The notes beneath the pieces were generated by a model that searched no databases, had not been told where the DNA came from, and was given only the letters and a program-made list of their open reading frames with translations. From Polyangiaceae bacterium (GTDB taxonomy: Bacteria; Myxococcota_A; Polyangia; Polyangiales; Polyangiaceae), in the NCBI GenBank assembly GCA_016715885.1, contig JADJXL010000022.1, positions 1 to 64,000 on the forward strand: 64,000 nt of DNA, read 5' to 3'. The translations under genes were made by a program, and so were the position numbers. This document shows, in pieces, positions 1 to 10,000 of this stretch; the first letter of the stretch is position 1; every line of letters starts with the position of its first letter.

Positions 1-2383
1 ACTTCACGACGCGGTCGCCCGTGACGAGCGATGCCGTCGCCAAAATCGACGCCCGTCAGGCTGTCCGGAGACCGATGCAATGAGCACATATCCGTCGCCC
101 GCCGTGAAGGCCGGCCATTTCCGTGTCGTCGTAGGTACGCACCAACGAAGGCGCGTCCATTTGCGTAAGTGTGGATGGAATCGGAGCGCCGTGATACCAA
201 TGCACCGTGGCGACGATATCCGAATATCGTGCACGTGCACGCAAGTACGTGATCTGCGTTGTCCGCGTCGTTCAGGGGCCGCATCCTCGACGACGCTCGC
301 AGCGCCGATGCATCGAAGGTGAACCACCAGGGTTGCGCCCTGCGAAGGACCCGAACCGGCATCCAACCATTGAGGTCGATGGGTATCTTGGTCCGCTGCC
401 GGACGACGCCATCGTTTGCGAGCGGCGTGATCAGTTCGATGTCGTGATGCTGTCGACGGTGGGCGAAAGAATGGTGGCCCATTCGAAAGGAGCGTTCGGT
501 GTGGCGACGGCAGCGCACACTTCGTCGTCGCAAACGTGGCTCGAGCATTCCTGTCTTCCGGATGTGCACGGCGCGCCGGCATTGGATTGGCAGTTGCCTT
601 GTCCATCCCCTCGGCGGCACGCCGACGGGTGACGAATTCGAATCGCCTTGCCCATTGACCACGTTCGAGCAGGTTTCCGAGCCGGTCCGTTGCACGCCAT
701 GCACGTTCCGGTGCATGCCGTATCGCAACCAGACGCGTCGACGCAGAAACCGGACGAGCATTCGCGCTGGTCGCAAGTACGATCCATTGTCGACCATCGT
801 GCAAGCGGCTGCGCCGCTGCACGTACCGCTGCCGCCGCATTCATCGTCGGGATCGGTTCCCGCCATGATCACGCCGCATTGACCATTGATGCCGCCACCC
901 TTCTTGGCAGCCGAACATGCTCTGCATGTCTCCGTACACGCGCCGCCGCAGCAATATCCATCCACGCAATACCCGGACAAACATTGCGCTCGCGTCACAT
1001 ACGACGCCGTTGTAGCTTTGGCACGTGCCCGTTCCGCTGCACGCACCGGCCGCGCATTCATTGTCGGGATCCTTGCTCGCTGCAATGGGACCACACGTCC
1101 CGTCGGAACCTTGGCTCTTCTTTGTCGCCGTGCAAGCCTCGCACGTTCCCGAGCACGCCGTATGCGCACAGACGTTGTCGACTCAATTCCCCGACGCGCA
1201 TTGCGGATCCCGCGCTGCGCAGCTTATTTTTCGAGGCCCACGGGCGCCGTGCCACCCTGCCCGCTCCGGCGCCTGCTCGCCGGTGCATTCGTCGTCGGGA
1301 TCGGTTCCCGCCGAAATCGGTCCACATTACCCGTTGACGCCGCCTCCCTTTTTGGCAGCCGAACACGCCTACAGCTTCCCGTGCAAGCGTTGCCGCAACA
1401 ATATCCGTCGGCGCAATACCCCGACAAACAGTCGCCCGCCGAACTGCAAACCGCGCCGTTGTACCCTTGGCGTCCCCGATCCATGGACACCCACGCAAAA
1501 GATTCGTTATCGGGGTCCTTGTTCGCCAACGATCGGACCGCACGTCCCATCGGCCCCTTGGGACTTCTTCGCCGCCGTGCACGCCTCGCATGTTCCCGTG
1601 CAAGCAGCGTCGCAACAGACGCCGTCGGCGCAATTCCCGGACGAACATTGCGCGCCCATCGAGCACGCGGCGCCATTGCCGAGCCCCGCCATCACGCATG
1701 CGCCCGCGCCGTTGCATTCGCCGCCCGTGCATTCGTCATCCGGATCGGTCCCCGATGCAATTGCCCCGCATTGCCCGTTGAATCCACCTCCCCGTTTCGC
1801 AGCCGAACATGCCCGACACGTCTCCGAGCACGGAGCGCCGCAGCAATACCCATCCGCGCAATTGCCCGACAAGCAATCCGTCGTCTCGCCGCACGTCGCG
1901 CCGTTGTACTTTTTGCAGCTCCCGGTACCATCGCACGAGCCGGATGCGCATTCGTTGTCAGGATCCCCGTAGAGCGCAATCGGGCCGCACGTTCCGTCGT
2001 CGCCTTGACCTTTTTTCGCCGCCGTACACGCCTCGCACGTCCCGCTGCACGCACTGTCACAGCACACGCCATCGACGCAAAACCCGCTCGCGCATTCCGC
2101 GCCCGTGCTGCACGTTTGCGCATTGCTCGGTGGAGGAAGCACCGACTCTGCAGATGCTTTTTCCGCGCACCCCCGGCCCGGCAACTTCATCGGGTCCCCA
2201 AGGCACCGCCTCTTCGCTCACGGTATCCGTACTGCGAACACTGCCGCTCGTTCCGCCAGCACCTTCCGTGCTGCCCTGGTCTTCGGCGCCGCATCCGGTC
2301 GCGGCGGTCATGAGTGCCAAACAAAGGACGCCAAGTGATCCTCGGGTGGGCCCAAAAGGCACCCGGTGCCAAGTCGAATTCAT
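1..2383 (-). pseudogene. Decayed Cys-rich repeat lipoprotein gene, runs off left edge
   Basis: Reading starts at 2383 with a signal peptide ending in a lipobox (LMTAATGC, Cys31) and a Gly/Ser linker. The Cys-rich repeats (CADGYCC, CTGTCEAC, AAKKG-type units, spaced by GTDPDDEC or GDPDNEC) then appear in a different frame from about 2190 to 1507. They shift frame again near 1540 and once more near 1400, and further repeats continue in other frames to about 430. Near 1330 one unit has TAA where sister units have CAA (NG-stop-CG versus NGQCG). The first shift lies at a run of five G on the minus strand near 2165. Sister genes in the window are intact, so real decay is more likely than poor sequence, but sequence error cannot be excluded. 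The original product would have been a surface lipoprotein of the kind common in myxobacteria; its role is unknown. Confidence 0.7.
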
Positions 2384-2572
2384 TGTCGTGTGCCCTTTCT
2401 TCGTGGCGCAACCGTGCTAGCGCCCCAGTTTTCGAAATGCGCGCATCCGCGGCTTCTGCGTAGGATGTTATCAAACCACTGCTTGGTCTTCAATTGATTG
2501 ATGTTCCCCCGCGCGCACTTCTCGCTATCTTGCTCGCGCCGAGCGCACGCGCGGCAAGAGGAGTGCGACGAG

Positions 2573-3151
2573 ATGGCGGAAGAGATGCAGAACGAGCTGG
2601 TCGAAGAGCCTCCCAGGGTGGAACCTCCAGCAGACCTAGGCCGGACGACGAACCGTCGAGGTGCCCTCAAGGCGCTCGCTGCCGCGTCGGGAGCGATTTA
2701 TGCCGGCGCGCTCATCGTGCCCGTCACCCGCATGCTCGCCCCCTCCTCCAACGGCGAAGCGGGAAAGGCTCGATGGATCCGTGTCGGACGCCTCGCAGAC
2801 GTCAAGCCCGACGAACCCAAACGCGTCGTCGTGATCGCTGACGAACGCGATGCGTACACCATCACGCGCGATCAACTCCTCGGCTCGCTCTGGCTCGTTC
2901 GCAAGGGCGATCAAGTCACCGCGCTCAGCGCGGTTTGCCCTCACCTCGGTTGCTCCATCGACCTCAACGCAGACAAGCAAAGCTACGCATGTCCGTGTCA
3001 CGTCTCCAAGTTCTCGCTCGCCGGTGAAGCCCTCTCGGGCCCGTCACCTCGCGCGATGGATCCGCTCCAAGTACGCGTCGTGGACGGGTTTGTCGAAGTT
3101 GATTTCCGACGCTTTCGGCAAGGCATCCCCACGAAGGAGGAAGTCGGGTGA
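2573..3151 (+). CDS. qcrA: Rieske [2Fe-2S] protein of a cytochrome bc complex
   Basis: 192 residues. It is the iron-sulfur subunit that takes an electron from quinol and passes it to cytochrome c. The two cluster-binding boxes are present: CPHLGC (Cys122, His124, Cys127) and CPCH (Cys140, Cys142, His143). The second box continues VSKF where many family members have GS, a modest departure. The N-terminal region has an RR pair followed by a hydrophobic segment (ALKALAAASGAIYAGALIV), as in Tat-exported, membrane-anchored Rieske proteins. ATG 2573 is chosen over the upstream ATG at 2498 because AAGAGGAG lies nine bases before it. The stop overlaps the GTG start of the cytochrome b gene (GTGA), so the two are translationally coupled. 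Confidence 0.9.
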   Translation: MAEEMQNELVEEPPRVEPPADLGRTTNRRGALKALAAASGAIYAGALIVPVTRMLAPSSNGEAGKARWIRVGRLADVKPDEPKRVVVIADERDAYTITRDQLLGSLWLVRKGDQVTALSAVCPHLGCSIDLNADKQSYACPCHVSKFSLAGEALSGPSPRAMDPLQVRVVDGFVEVDFRRFRQGIPTKEEVG

Positions 3152-4905
3152 AACTCGGCGATTGGATTGACGAACGCACGGGCTACCGACAGCTCGTGAA
3201 AAGCTTCGTGGAAGCGACCGTGCCTGGAGGCGCTCGTTTCGCTTACGCGTGGGGCACGGCCCTCGGCCTGATGCTCGTGGTCGTCGCCGTCACCGGCGTG
3301 CTTCTCTCCACGGTGTATGCGCCGAGTGCCACGACGGCGTGGGCCAGCGTTGCATACATCCAGCAAAAGGTGCCCGCCGGCTGGATCGTCCGCGGCCTGC
3401 ATCAGTTCGGTGCGCAAGCGCTCATCGTCCTCGGCGCCGTGCATCTCGTGCACGCCATCGTCCGAGGCGCGTACCGAAGGCCGCGCGAATTCACCTATTG
3501 GCTCGGCCTTTTGCTCTTCGGCCTCATCGTCGCCTTCGCGCTCACGGGCAACCCCTTGCGCTGGGATCAACGCGGATTCTGGGCGCTGCGCGTCGAAACC
3601 GGCATCATGGGCACCGTGCCCGTCGTCGGCACCATCATGCAAGAAGCGCTTCTCGGCGGCAGTTTGCCCGGGAACCTCACCCTCACGCGCCTCTACGCCG
3701 CGCACGCCATCGTCTTGCCGCTCGTGACGGGCCTGCTCTTCGCCATGCACGTCATGATCTCGCGAAAGCACGGCCCGGCGCTCGAAACGCCCGCGGATGC
3801 GGTCAAAGTCGAACGATATTTTCCATCGCAAGCTGCACGTGATCTCGTCGTCGCGCTGCTCGTCCTTGCCGTCGTCTTCGTTCTCACGTGGAAGCATCAC
3901 GGCGCGCCGCTCGACGCTCCGGCCGACCCGACGAGCGATTATCCGGCGCGTCCCGAATGGTACTTCCTCGCGCTCTACGAAATGCGCAAGCCGTTTCCGG
4001 GACGCCTCGAGCTCATCGCGACGGTCGTGCTTCCATTTCTCGTCGTCGGGTATCTCCTTTTGCTTCCGCTCTTCGACAAGAAGGCCGATCGAGGTGTCAT
4101 GAAGCGCCTCCCGGTGCTCGTTCCGGTGGCGCTTTTTGGCATTGGCGCGGGCGTTCTCACGGGCGCGTCGATTAGACACGACGCGGCGGATCCCGAATTC
4201 GTCAAGGCCGTTGCAAAAGCCGAGACACACGCCAAGAAATCGCTTGCGATTGCATTCGAGGGGGTACCTCCCGAGGGTGCATTGGCGATGATGCGCAATC
4301 ATCCTGAAACGCGGCGCGTGTGGCTATACGAGCAGCATTGTGCGAGCTGTCATCGCATGGGCGAAATGGGACCTCCGGCCGGCGAGGACACGGCGCCGGA
4401 CCTCACCGGGTTTGGCTCGGCGTCATGGGCTACGCGAGTGCTCATGGAGCCGGATCACGATTCGATGTTCGGCAAGACGGCATTCAAAGGCATGATGCCG
4501 AGCATGACGACGCCGCCTGACGACCCTGAAATGGCCAAGGAATTCTCGCCCATGAAGCAGGAGGACTTGAATGCCATCGTGGAATTCTTGGCGGCGCAAG
4601 CCGAGGGTGAGGGCGCGGGAATGCCGGGTGAAAAACTCGTGCGACAGCGGTGCACGGGTTGTCATCGATTCGATGGGAAAACCGACGACGAAGAATCGCT
4701 TGCACCGGAGCTTCGAGGTTGGGGATCTGTGGCGTGGATATTGGCGCAGATTGACAATCCTGGCAGTGGCAAGACGTATCCCAAGGGCGCGATGGATCCG
4801 AAGCTCGAGGGCCACATGCCGGCATTTGCGGAAAAACTGAGCGACGCCGATCGCAAGCTATTGGCGTCGTTCGTGCAAATGCAGGCGAAGAATAAAGTGA
4901 AGTAA
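3148..4905 (+). CDS. Cytochrome b fused to a diheme cytochrome c
   Basis: 585 residues, GTG start overlapping the Rieske stop. The first ~370 residues are a membrane cytochrome b. Paired His residues sit in helices (HQFGAQALIVLGAVHLVHA; AAHAIVLPLVTGLLFAMHVMI), and the quinol-site motif PEWY is at 269-272. The C-terminal third is soluble and carries two covalent heme sites, CASCH (398-402) and CTGCH (502-506), each in a small cytochrome c domain. The protein therefore combines QcrB and a QcrC-like diheme cytochrome in one chain. With the Rieske protein it would form a quinol:cytochrome c reductase needing no separate c1 subunit. Fused b-c forms are known in scattered bacteria. The fusion is plain in the sequence; the electron acceptor is unknown. 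Confidence 0.9.
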   Translation: MKLGDWIDERTGYRQLVKSFVEATVPGGARFAYAWGTALGLMLVVVAVTGVLLSTVYAPSATTAWASVAYIQQKVPAGWIVRGLHQFGAQALIVLGAVHLVHAIVRGAYRRPREFTYWLGLLLFGLIVAFALTGNPLRWDQRGFWALRVETGIMGTVPVVGTIMQEALLGGSLPGNLTLTRLYAAHAIVLPLVTGLLFAMHVMISRKHGPALETPADAVKVERYFPSQAARDLVVALLVLAVVFVLTWKHHGAPLDAPADPTSDYPARPEWYFLALYEMRKPFPGRLELIATVVLPFLVVGYLLLLPLFDKKADRGVMKRLPVLVPVALFGIGAGVLTGASIRHDAADPEFVKAVAKAETHAKKSLAIAFEGVPPEGALAMMRNHPETRRVWLYEQHCASCHRMGEMGPPAGEDTAPDLTGFGSASWATRVLMEPDHDSMFGKTAFKGMMPSMTTPPDDPEMAKEFSPMKQEDLNAIVEFLAAQAEGEGAGMPGEKLVRQRCTGCHRFDGKTDDEESLAPELRGWGSVAWILAQIDNPGSGKTYPKGAMDPKLEGHMPAFAEKLSDADRKLLASFVQMQAKNKVK

Positions 4906-4946
4906 CTCTGCTCCGCAGATTTCCCCGCCCGCCGTATTGCTTCGAA

Positions 4947-5354
4947 TCAATCCATGTGCTCGATGCTTTCGGGCACGTTCACCCAGCCATGTTTTCGAGC
5001 CTCATATACGGAGAACGTGGGCGCTGGGAAGTCCGGATCCGCAAAGGCACCCACCGGCACCGCAATGACATCGGGCATATCGGCGATATCGTAAAACACG
5101 GTCGATCCGCATGTAGGGCAGAACCGAAACGTGACCGTCCCGCCGGAATCACCGATACGGACGAAGCTCGTAGCGACGCCTTCGATTTTCACTTTGTCGG
5201 CTGGCCAGCGCGCTTGTTGCCCGAAGGGGCTTCCCGTTCGTCGCTGGCACGCGAGACAGTGGCACATCGATACGCGGATCGGGTCGCCGTCGCATGTGAC
5301 CCGTAGCTGCCCGCAACTGCATTGGGCGTGTCGTGAACGTATGGTTGGTTTCAT
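4947..5354 (-). CDS. GFA/CENP-V family zinc protein
   Basis: 135 residues, the usual size for the glutathione-dependent formaldehyde-activating (GFA) family. The zinc-binding cysteines are visible as CSCG near residue 12, CHCLAC near residue 31 and CPTCG near residue 79. The name comes from one member that speeds reaction of formaldehyde with glutathione; most members have no proven substrate. It converges on the cytochrome b gene 41 bases away. No ribosome site is obvious before ATG 5354, so the exact start is less certain than the family. Confidence 0.85.
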   Translation of the reverse strand: MKPTIRSRHAQCSCGQLRVTCDGDPIRVSMCHCLACQRRTGSPFGQQARWPADKVKIEGVATSFVRIGDSGGTVTFRFCPTCGSTVFYDIADMPDVIAVPVGAFADPDFPAPTFSVYEARKHGWVNVPESIEHMD

Positions 5355-5826
5355 CTGCGGCTTGTGAGTACCTCGAGGATGTGAGCGAGCTTGGTGCGTA
5401 CTGTAGGCACGTTGTTCGCGTTGTGAAAAGCACGAAGTTGCGCGTGCTCGACGATTTTCCGGGCCTCGCGCAGGTCGGATCAGCGCATTCGAGGGGTCAC
5501 GGGGACGTGGGATCGACGTTGCGTCTTCGGTTTGCGCCTCACGACGGCGTGGTCGCGCGAGGATGACTGGCGCGACGGGGTCGCAGAGGCGTGGCCTGCG
5601 AGTGCGCTTGGAGGTGGCTCGCTACGGGACGTCGTGAGGTGCCTCGGCTGGCTGGGCGGGGCGGTTCATGGCGTCGTGAGGTGGTCGATGGATGCGGCGC
5701 GGGCGGCTCACGAAGGTGCGGCTGGTGCGGCGCATGCTGGGAAAACCGCGCCACGAGCAAGGGAATGCGTGCGCGAGCGGAGGGAGGCGATTGCACGAGG
5801 GTGTGGGGTGGGTGACATAGCGGCAA
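5355..5826. other. Non-coding stretch with no supported gene
   Basis: The open frames here are short, overlap on both strands and lack recognisable domains. The right half (from about 5590) is unusually G-rich on the plus strand, with short internal repeats such as GTCGTGAGGTG at two places. It contains copy A of the ~120-bp direct repeat described separately. Confidence 0.6.
5692..5812 (+). repeat. Direct repeat copy A (pairs with 6651-6770)
   Basis: Starts ATGCGGCGCGGGCGGCTC and includes CCGCGCCACGAGCAAGGGA and AGGGAGGCGATT, then CACGAGGGTG and a G/T-rich tail. The same blocks in the same order and orientation recur about 960 bp downstream. The copies have diverged by substitutions and small gaps. 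Two small minus-strand genes lie between them. Confidence 0.75.
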
Positions 5827-6201
5827 TCATGCCGCTTCGGGCAAGATGTACTTGATCGGCCGTACGGGCGGCACGGTCGAGGCCGCTTTAGCGAGCTCGG
5901 TGTCTGCCTCGGCGCGCAAGGCATCGAGCTTGGCCGCCGCTTCTGGAGAGACCCCCTCCGCCAGATAGAGATCCACGAGCCAGAGGGCGCGGAGGGGATC
6001 GGCCGCGCTCAGTGCGGCAGTGACCGCTCCCAGGCGCGCGATTTCGCCTTCTAGGTCATGCGCCGACGTCAAGTCGGCGATCGACTCTTCGATGCGCCCG
6101 ACCTCTCGGAAGGCTTCCCGCGCCTCGTCCGAGCCCGCTGCAAGACGCTCCGCACGGAGGATCGCCTCGGTCACACGAACGTTCAGCTCATTCAGTTCCA
6201 T
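5827..6201 (-). CDS. Unknown small acidic helical protein
   Basis: 124 residues from ATG 6201, preceded by TGGAG at good spacing. The reading frame is open further upstream, but that part overlaps the neighbouring gene and looks like its shadow. The sequence is rich in Ala, Glu, Leu and Arg and should be mostly helical (VTEAILRAERLAAGSDEARE; GEIARLGAVTAALSAADPLR). No signal peptide or family motif was recognised. The start overlaps the end of the upstream gene by 14 bases, so the two are probably one transcript and may act together. The unit is framed by the 120-bp direct repeats. Confidence 0.6.
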   Translation of the reverse strand: MELNELNVRVTEAILRAERLAAGSDEAREAFREVGRIEESIADLTSAHDLEGEIARLGAVTAALSAADPLRALWLVDLYLAEGVSPEAAAKLDALRAEADTELAKAASTVPPVRPIKYILPEAA

Positions 6202-6622
6202 CGCTGCTCCAAAAGAGTGCCTTCGGTTCGACGAAGCGTACCACGCACGCCGCCCGCGCGGTTCCCTTCGGCCAAGAGGCCCCTTGCGCTTGGGTGACCT
6301 TCCGTTTGTACAGCATTTCGAGGTCGCCTTCGTCCGTACCGCCGACCTCGACGATGACGTTTTGGCCACCGCTCCCTATCAACCAATCGGCCCCTTCCGA
6401 AAGCCGAGATTGGAGCCGCCGCTTCACCTTCCACCCACCGCGCCTCCCGGTCAATGCGAGCGCGAGAGCTTCCGCGCCCTCCTCCGTGACCCTATTGAAG
6501 TCTTCCATTTGGGCGAGCTGCAGCGGAATTTCTTTCCACTTCAGGGCCTCACGAAGATCTTTGCCGCGCATGGTCCCCGAGAGATTTATGCCCGATTGAT
6601 GACGGCGCTCCAATGCAATCAC
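6188..6622 (-). CDS. Unknown protein, first gene of a two-gene unit
   Basis: 144 residues from GTG 6622; an internal ATG at 6571 is an alternative start. Family not recognised. Visible features are a basic patch (GRRGGWKVKRRLQSR) and a segment rich in beta-formers (GGQNVIVEVGGTDEGDLEML). The N-terminal ERRHQSGIN stretch reads on without a break from the direct-repeat region upstream. The gene could therefore be a truncated copy whose 5' end was replaced. It overlaps the downstream small gene by 14 bases. Confidence 0.5.
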   Translation of the reverse strand: MIALERRHQSGINLSGTMRGKDLREALKWKEIPLQLAQMEDFNRVTEEGAEALALALTGRRGGWKVKRRLQSRLSEGADWLIGSGGQNVIVEVGGTDEGDLEMLYKRKVTQAQGASWPKGTARAACVVRFVEPKALFWSSDGTE

Positions 6623-7003
6623 CGCACGAAACTGGACCGCAGGTCGGTGTATGCGGCGCGGGCGGCTCGCGGTGCTGCGGATGGTGCTGTGCGGGCCGGG
6701 AGTGCCGCGCCACGAGCAAGGGAGTGCGCGAGCAAAAGAAGGGAGGCGATTTCACGAGGGTGGGGGGTGGGGAGGGCGCTGATCGGAGGTGGCTCAGTGA
6801 GGGTAGCGCGCCCGTAGGGCAGCGAAGGGAAAGCGACGGGAACCTTGTGCACTGTCCCATACGTGTGGGCTTCCTTGGTTCGTTCTGCTGGTGTATTGCT
6901 CACGCGGCTTGGCAAATGTGGACGGTTTGTCTGGAGCAGTAGACAGCCAAAGCCCTAACGGTTTCGACGAGTCACGTCACGCGCACGCTGTCAAGAGGCG
7001 AAT
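6623..7003. other. Intergenic stretch with repeat copy B and upstream region of the 2690-residue gene
   Basis: No gene supported. The left part holds direct-repeat copy B. The right part (about 6800-7003) should contain the promoter of the large lipoprotein gene starting at 7004; an AGAGG ribosome site lies at about 6992. No convincing -35/-10 pair was found. Confidence 0.5.
6651..6770 (+). repeat. Direct repeat copy B (pairs with 5692-5812)
   Basis: Same orientation as copy A, sharing ATGCGGCGCGGGCGGCTC, CCGCGCCACGAGCAAGGGA, GGGAGGCGATTTCACGAGGG (one base differs from copy A) and a GGGGTGGGG tail. It sits directly upstream of the minus-strand unit 6622-5827, so the pair flanks that unit. 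Confidence 0.75.
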
Positions 7004-10000
7004 ATGTCGTCGCAGAAAAATTTGATGCTGCCGATCATGGTGTTTGCGGTTCTCGCCGGTGCTGGCGGTTGCGAGCTGATCACTCGTGTGGATCGGTCCC
7101 AGATCGACGAGTTGTACCAAGGAGCCGGTGCGAGTGCTGGCGCGGGTGGTGCCGACGGCGGCAGTGGCGGCATGGGTGGCGGCGGCACTGGCGGCATGGG
7201 TGGCGGCGGCACTGGCGGCACTGGCGGCAGTGGCGGCATGGGTGGCGGCGGCACCGGCGGCGGTGGCGGCATGGGTGGCGGTGGTGGCGGCGGTGGTGGT
7301 GGCGGCAATGGTTGCGTGCCCACGGACGACATGAACGATTGCACGGACGACGTGTGCAACATGGATGGCACGACGGCGCATCTGCCCAAGTCGGTCGGCG
7401 AGCCGTGCTCGAGCGATGGAACCGTTTGCAATGGCGTTGGTCAATGCGTTCAGTGCCTCGTATCTGCTGATTGTCCCGGCACGGATGATGCGTGTGGACA
7501 GCGCACCTGTATCGACGGTGCTTGCGGGATGGATTTCACGGCATCCGATACGCCGCTTTCGACGCAAAACGCCGGCGATTGCAAGGTTGTCGTTTGTGAT
7601 GGCAATGGCGGCACCGCGAGCAAAGACGACAACGCCGACGTCCCCGACGACAGCAACGCCTGCACAACCGACGCGTGCGTCATGGGCACGCCATCCAATA
7701 CGAATCTCCCGCAAGGCAGCGACTGCACTCCATCGGGGGGCGCCGATCCTCTCGTATGCAATGGCATGGGTCAATGCGTGGGATGCAATGTTCCCGCCAA
7801 TTGTCCCGGAGTGGACGACGAATGCGGGACGCGAACATGCCTCGCCGGCGTGTGCGGCATGGACTTCACGGCGGCCGATACGCCGGTTTCGATGCAGAGC
7901 GCGGGCGATTGCAAGGTCATCGTGTGCGACGGTAGCGGCGGCACGACGAGCAAAGACGACAATACCGACGTTTCAGACGACAACAATGCCTGCACGGCCG
8001 ACGTATGCATTGCGGGTATCCCGTCGCATTCGAACCTTCCGCAAGGCACCCAATGCGCAGCGCCTGGCGGAGGCGATCCATTCGTGTGCAACGGGATGGG
8101 TCAATGCGTGGAATGCAATGCTCCCGCGGATTGTCCGGGAACGGACGACGAGTGCAAGACGCGGACATGTCTCGCCAGCACGTGCGGCGTCGATTTCACG
8201 GGTGCCAATACGCCGGTTTCCATCCAGATGCCAAACGATTGCCTCGTGCGCGTATGCGACGGCGCGGGCAATGATGTCGATATCCCCGACGATACGGACG
8301 TGCCGGTCGATGACGGAGAGACGTGCACGTACGAGGCGTGCGCGGGAGGCATGCCAATACATCCGAACGTCGCCGATGGAACATCGTGCAGTGACGGCGA
8401 AGAGTGCACGATGGCCGATACGTGCATGATGGGCGCGTGCCAGCCCGGCACGCTCATCGTGTGTCAACCTCCGGATCAATGCCACGAGCCTGGGATTTGC
8501 AATGCGATGTTGGGAGCGTGCACGTACGCGGCCAAGATCGATGGTTTTGCATGCGACGACGGCAATGGCTGTACCTTGATCGATCAATGCACGGCTGGCG
8601 TTTGTACCGGCACACCGGCTCCGGATGGCACAACGTGCATGTTGGGCGGCGTGATGGGGGCGTGTCAATCGGGCATGTGCAGCACGTGCGGCAATGGCGT
8701 CGTCGATCCACCGGAGGAATGTGATGACCTCAATGCCGTGAGTGGTGATGGTTGCAATGCATGCATCATCGAATTGACGTGCTCAGCCGGAGAATCGCGC
8801 GTCGTCGTCCTGAACAACAATCCATTGCCGATCCCCGACGTCGGTCCTTTCATGTACAGTCCGGCCGTCATCAATGCTACGGGCGGCGTGACCAAAGCAA
8901 TCGTCGTCGTACATTCGTTGACACACGAATATGCGGCCGACATCGACATGTTCTTGAGGTCCCCGCACGGATTGTATCGCGAGCTTTCGACGGACAATGG
9001 GTTCGTTGGCAACAACTACACGCGTACGACGATCGACGATGCCGCGGCCATATCCATTACGGACATCACGGCGCCGTTTACGGGCAAGTATCGGCCCGAG
9101 CAATCCATGGCGACGCTTGGAGCGGGTCTTGATTTCCTGCATCTGAATGCGTCTGGTTTTTGGTATCTGCAATTGCAAGACGACGCATCGGGCTTCGAAG
9201 GCATGCTGAATGCGTGGAGCCTCGCGCTGTGCGTGAACCCTGCGTCGTATTGCGGCGACGGCGTCGTCGATGCCGACGAAGAATGCGACGACGGCAATAC
9301 GAACGGTGGCGATTTGTGCAGCAACCTATGCCGCCTCAACGACGGCTGCGGCGACGGCAATTTCGACCTCGGCGAAGAGTGCGACGATGACAACTTGGTA
9401 TCGGGAGACGGTTGTTCCTCGGCATGCCAAGTGGAGGTTACCTGCGCGGCGGGTGAGACTCCGGTCATCGTGACGAACGACATGACCGCCGCCGTTCCGG
9501 ATGACAATGCATACCATGCCTTCCCGGTCAATGTGTCGACGCCCGGCGCCGTCGCGAAAGTCGTGGCGGTCATTGGCAGCATCGCGCACACGAACGTTCA
9601 GGAGCTCGACATTCAGCTTCAATCACCCACTGGCTTCATTCGCACATTGTCGAGCAACAATGGCGACACGGGCGACGATTACGCATCGACGTTTTTCGAT
9701 GACGACGCCGCGACATACGTCACTGCGGGAAGCGCGCCATTTCGTGGGTACTTCAAGCCCGAACAAACGTTGTCGACGACCGGTGACGCCAACTTCCGTG
9801 GGAAAAATGCCAAGGGCACGTGGAATCTCCGGATACGCGACGTGCAAACGACCAATTTCGCCGTCTTCAATTCTTGGACCATGGCGCTTTGTTTGAGCCA
9901 TGGCGAATATTGCGGTAATGGGGTGATCGAAGCGGGCGAGGAGTGCGATGATGCCAATACGAACGACGGCGACGCGTGCAGCAACCTGTGCTCGATGAAC

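Noticed and set aside
2998..4302. 434-codon open frame opposite the cytochrome b gene
   Set aside because: Low-complexity charged text, no start signal; the plus strand has heme and quinol motifs.
6613..6942. Plus-strand 109-codon frame in the repeat B region
   Set aside because: Its text is the translated repeat and also appears in shifted form at copy A; no start signal or family.
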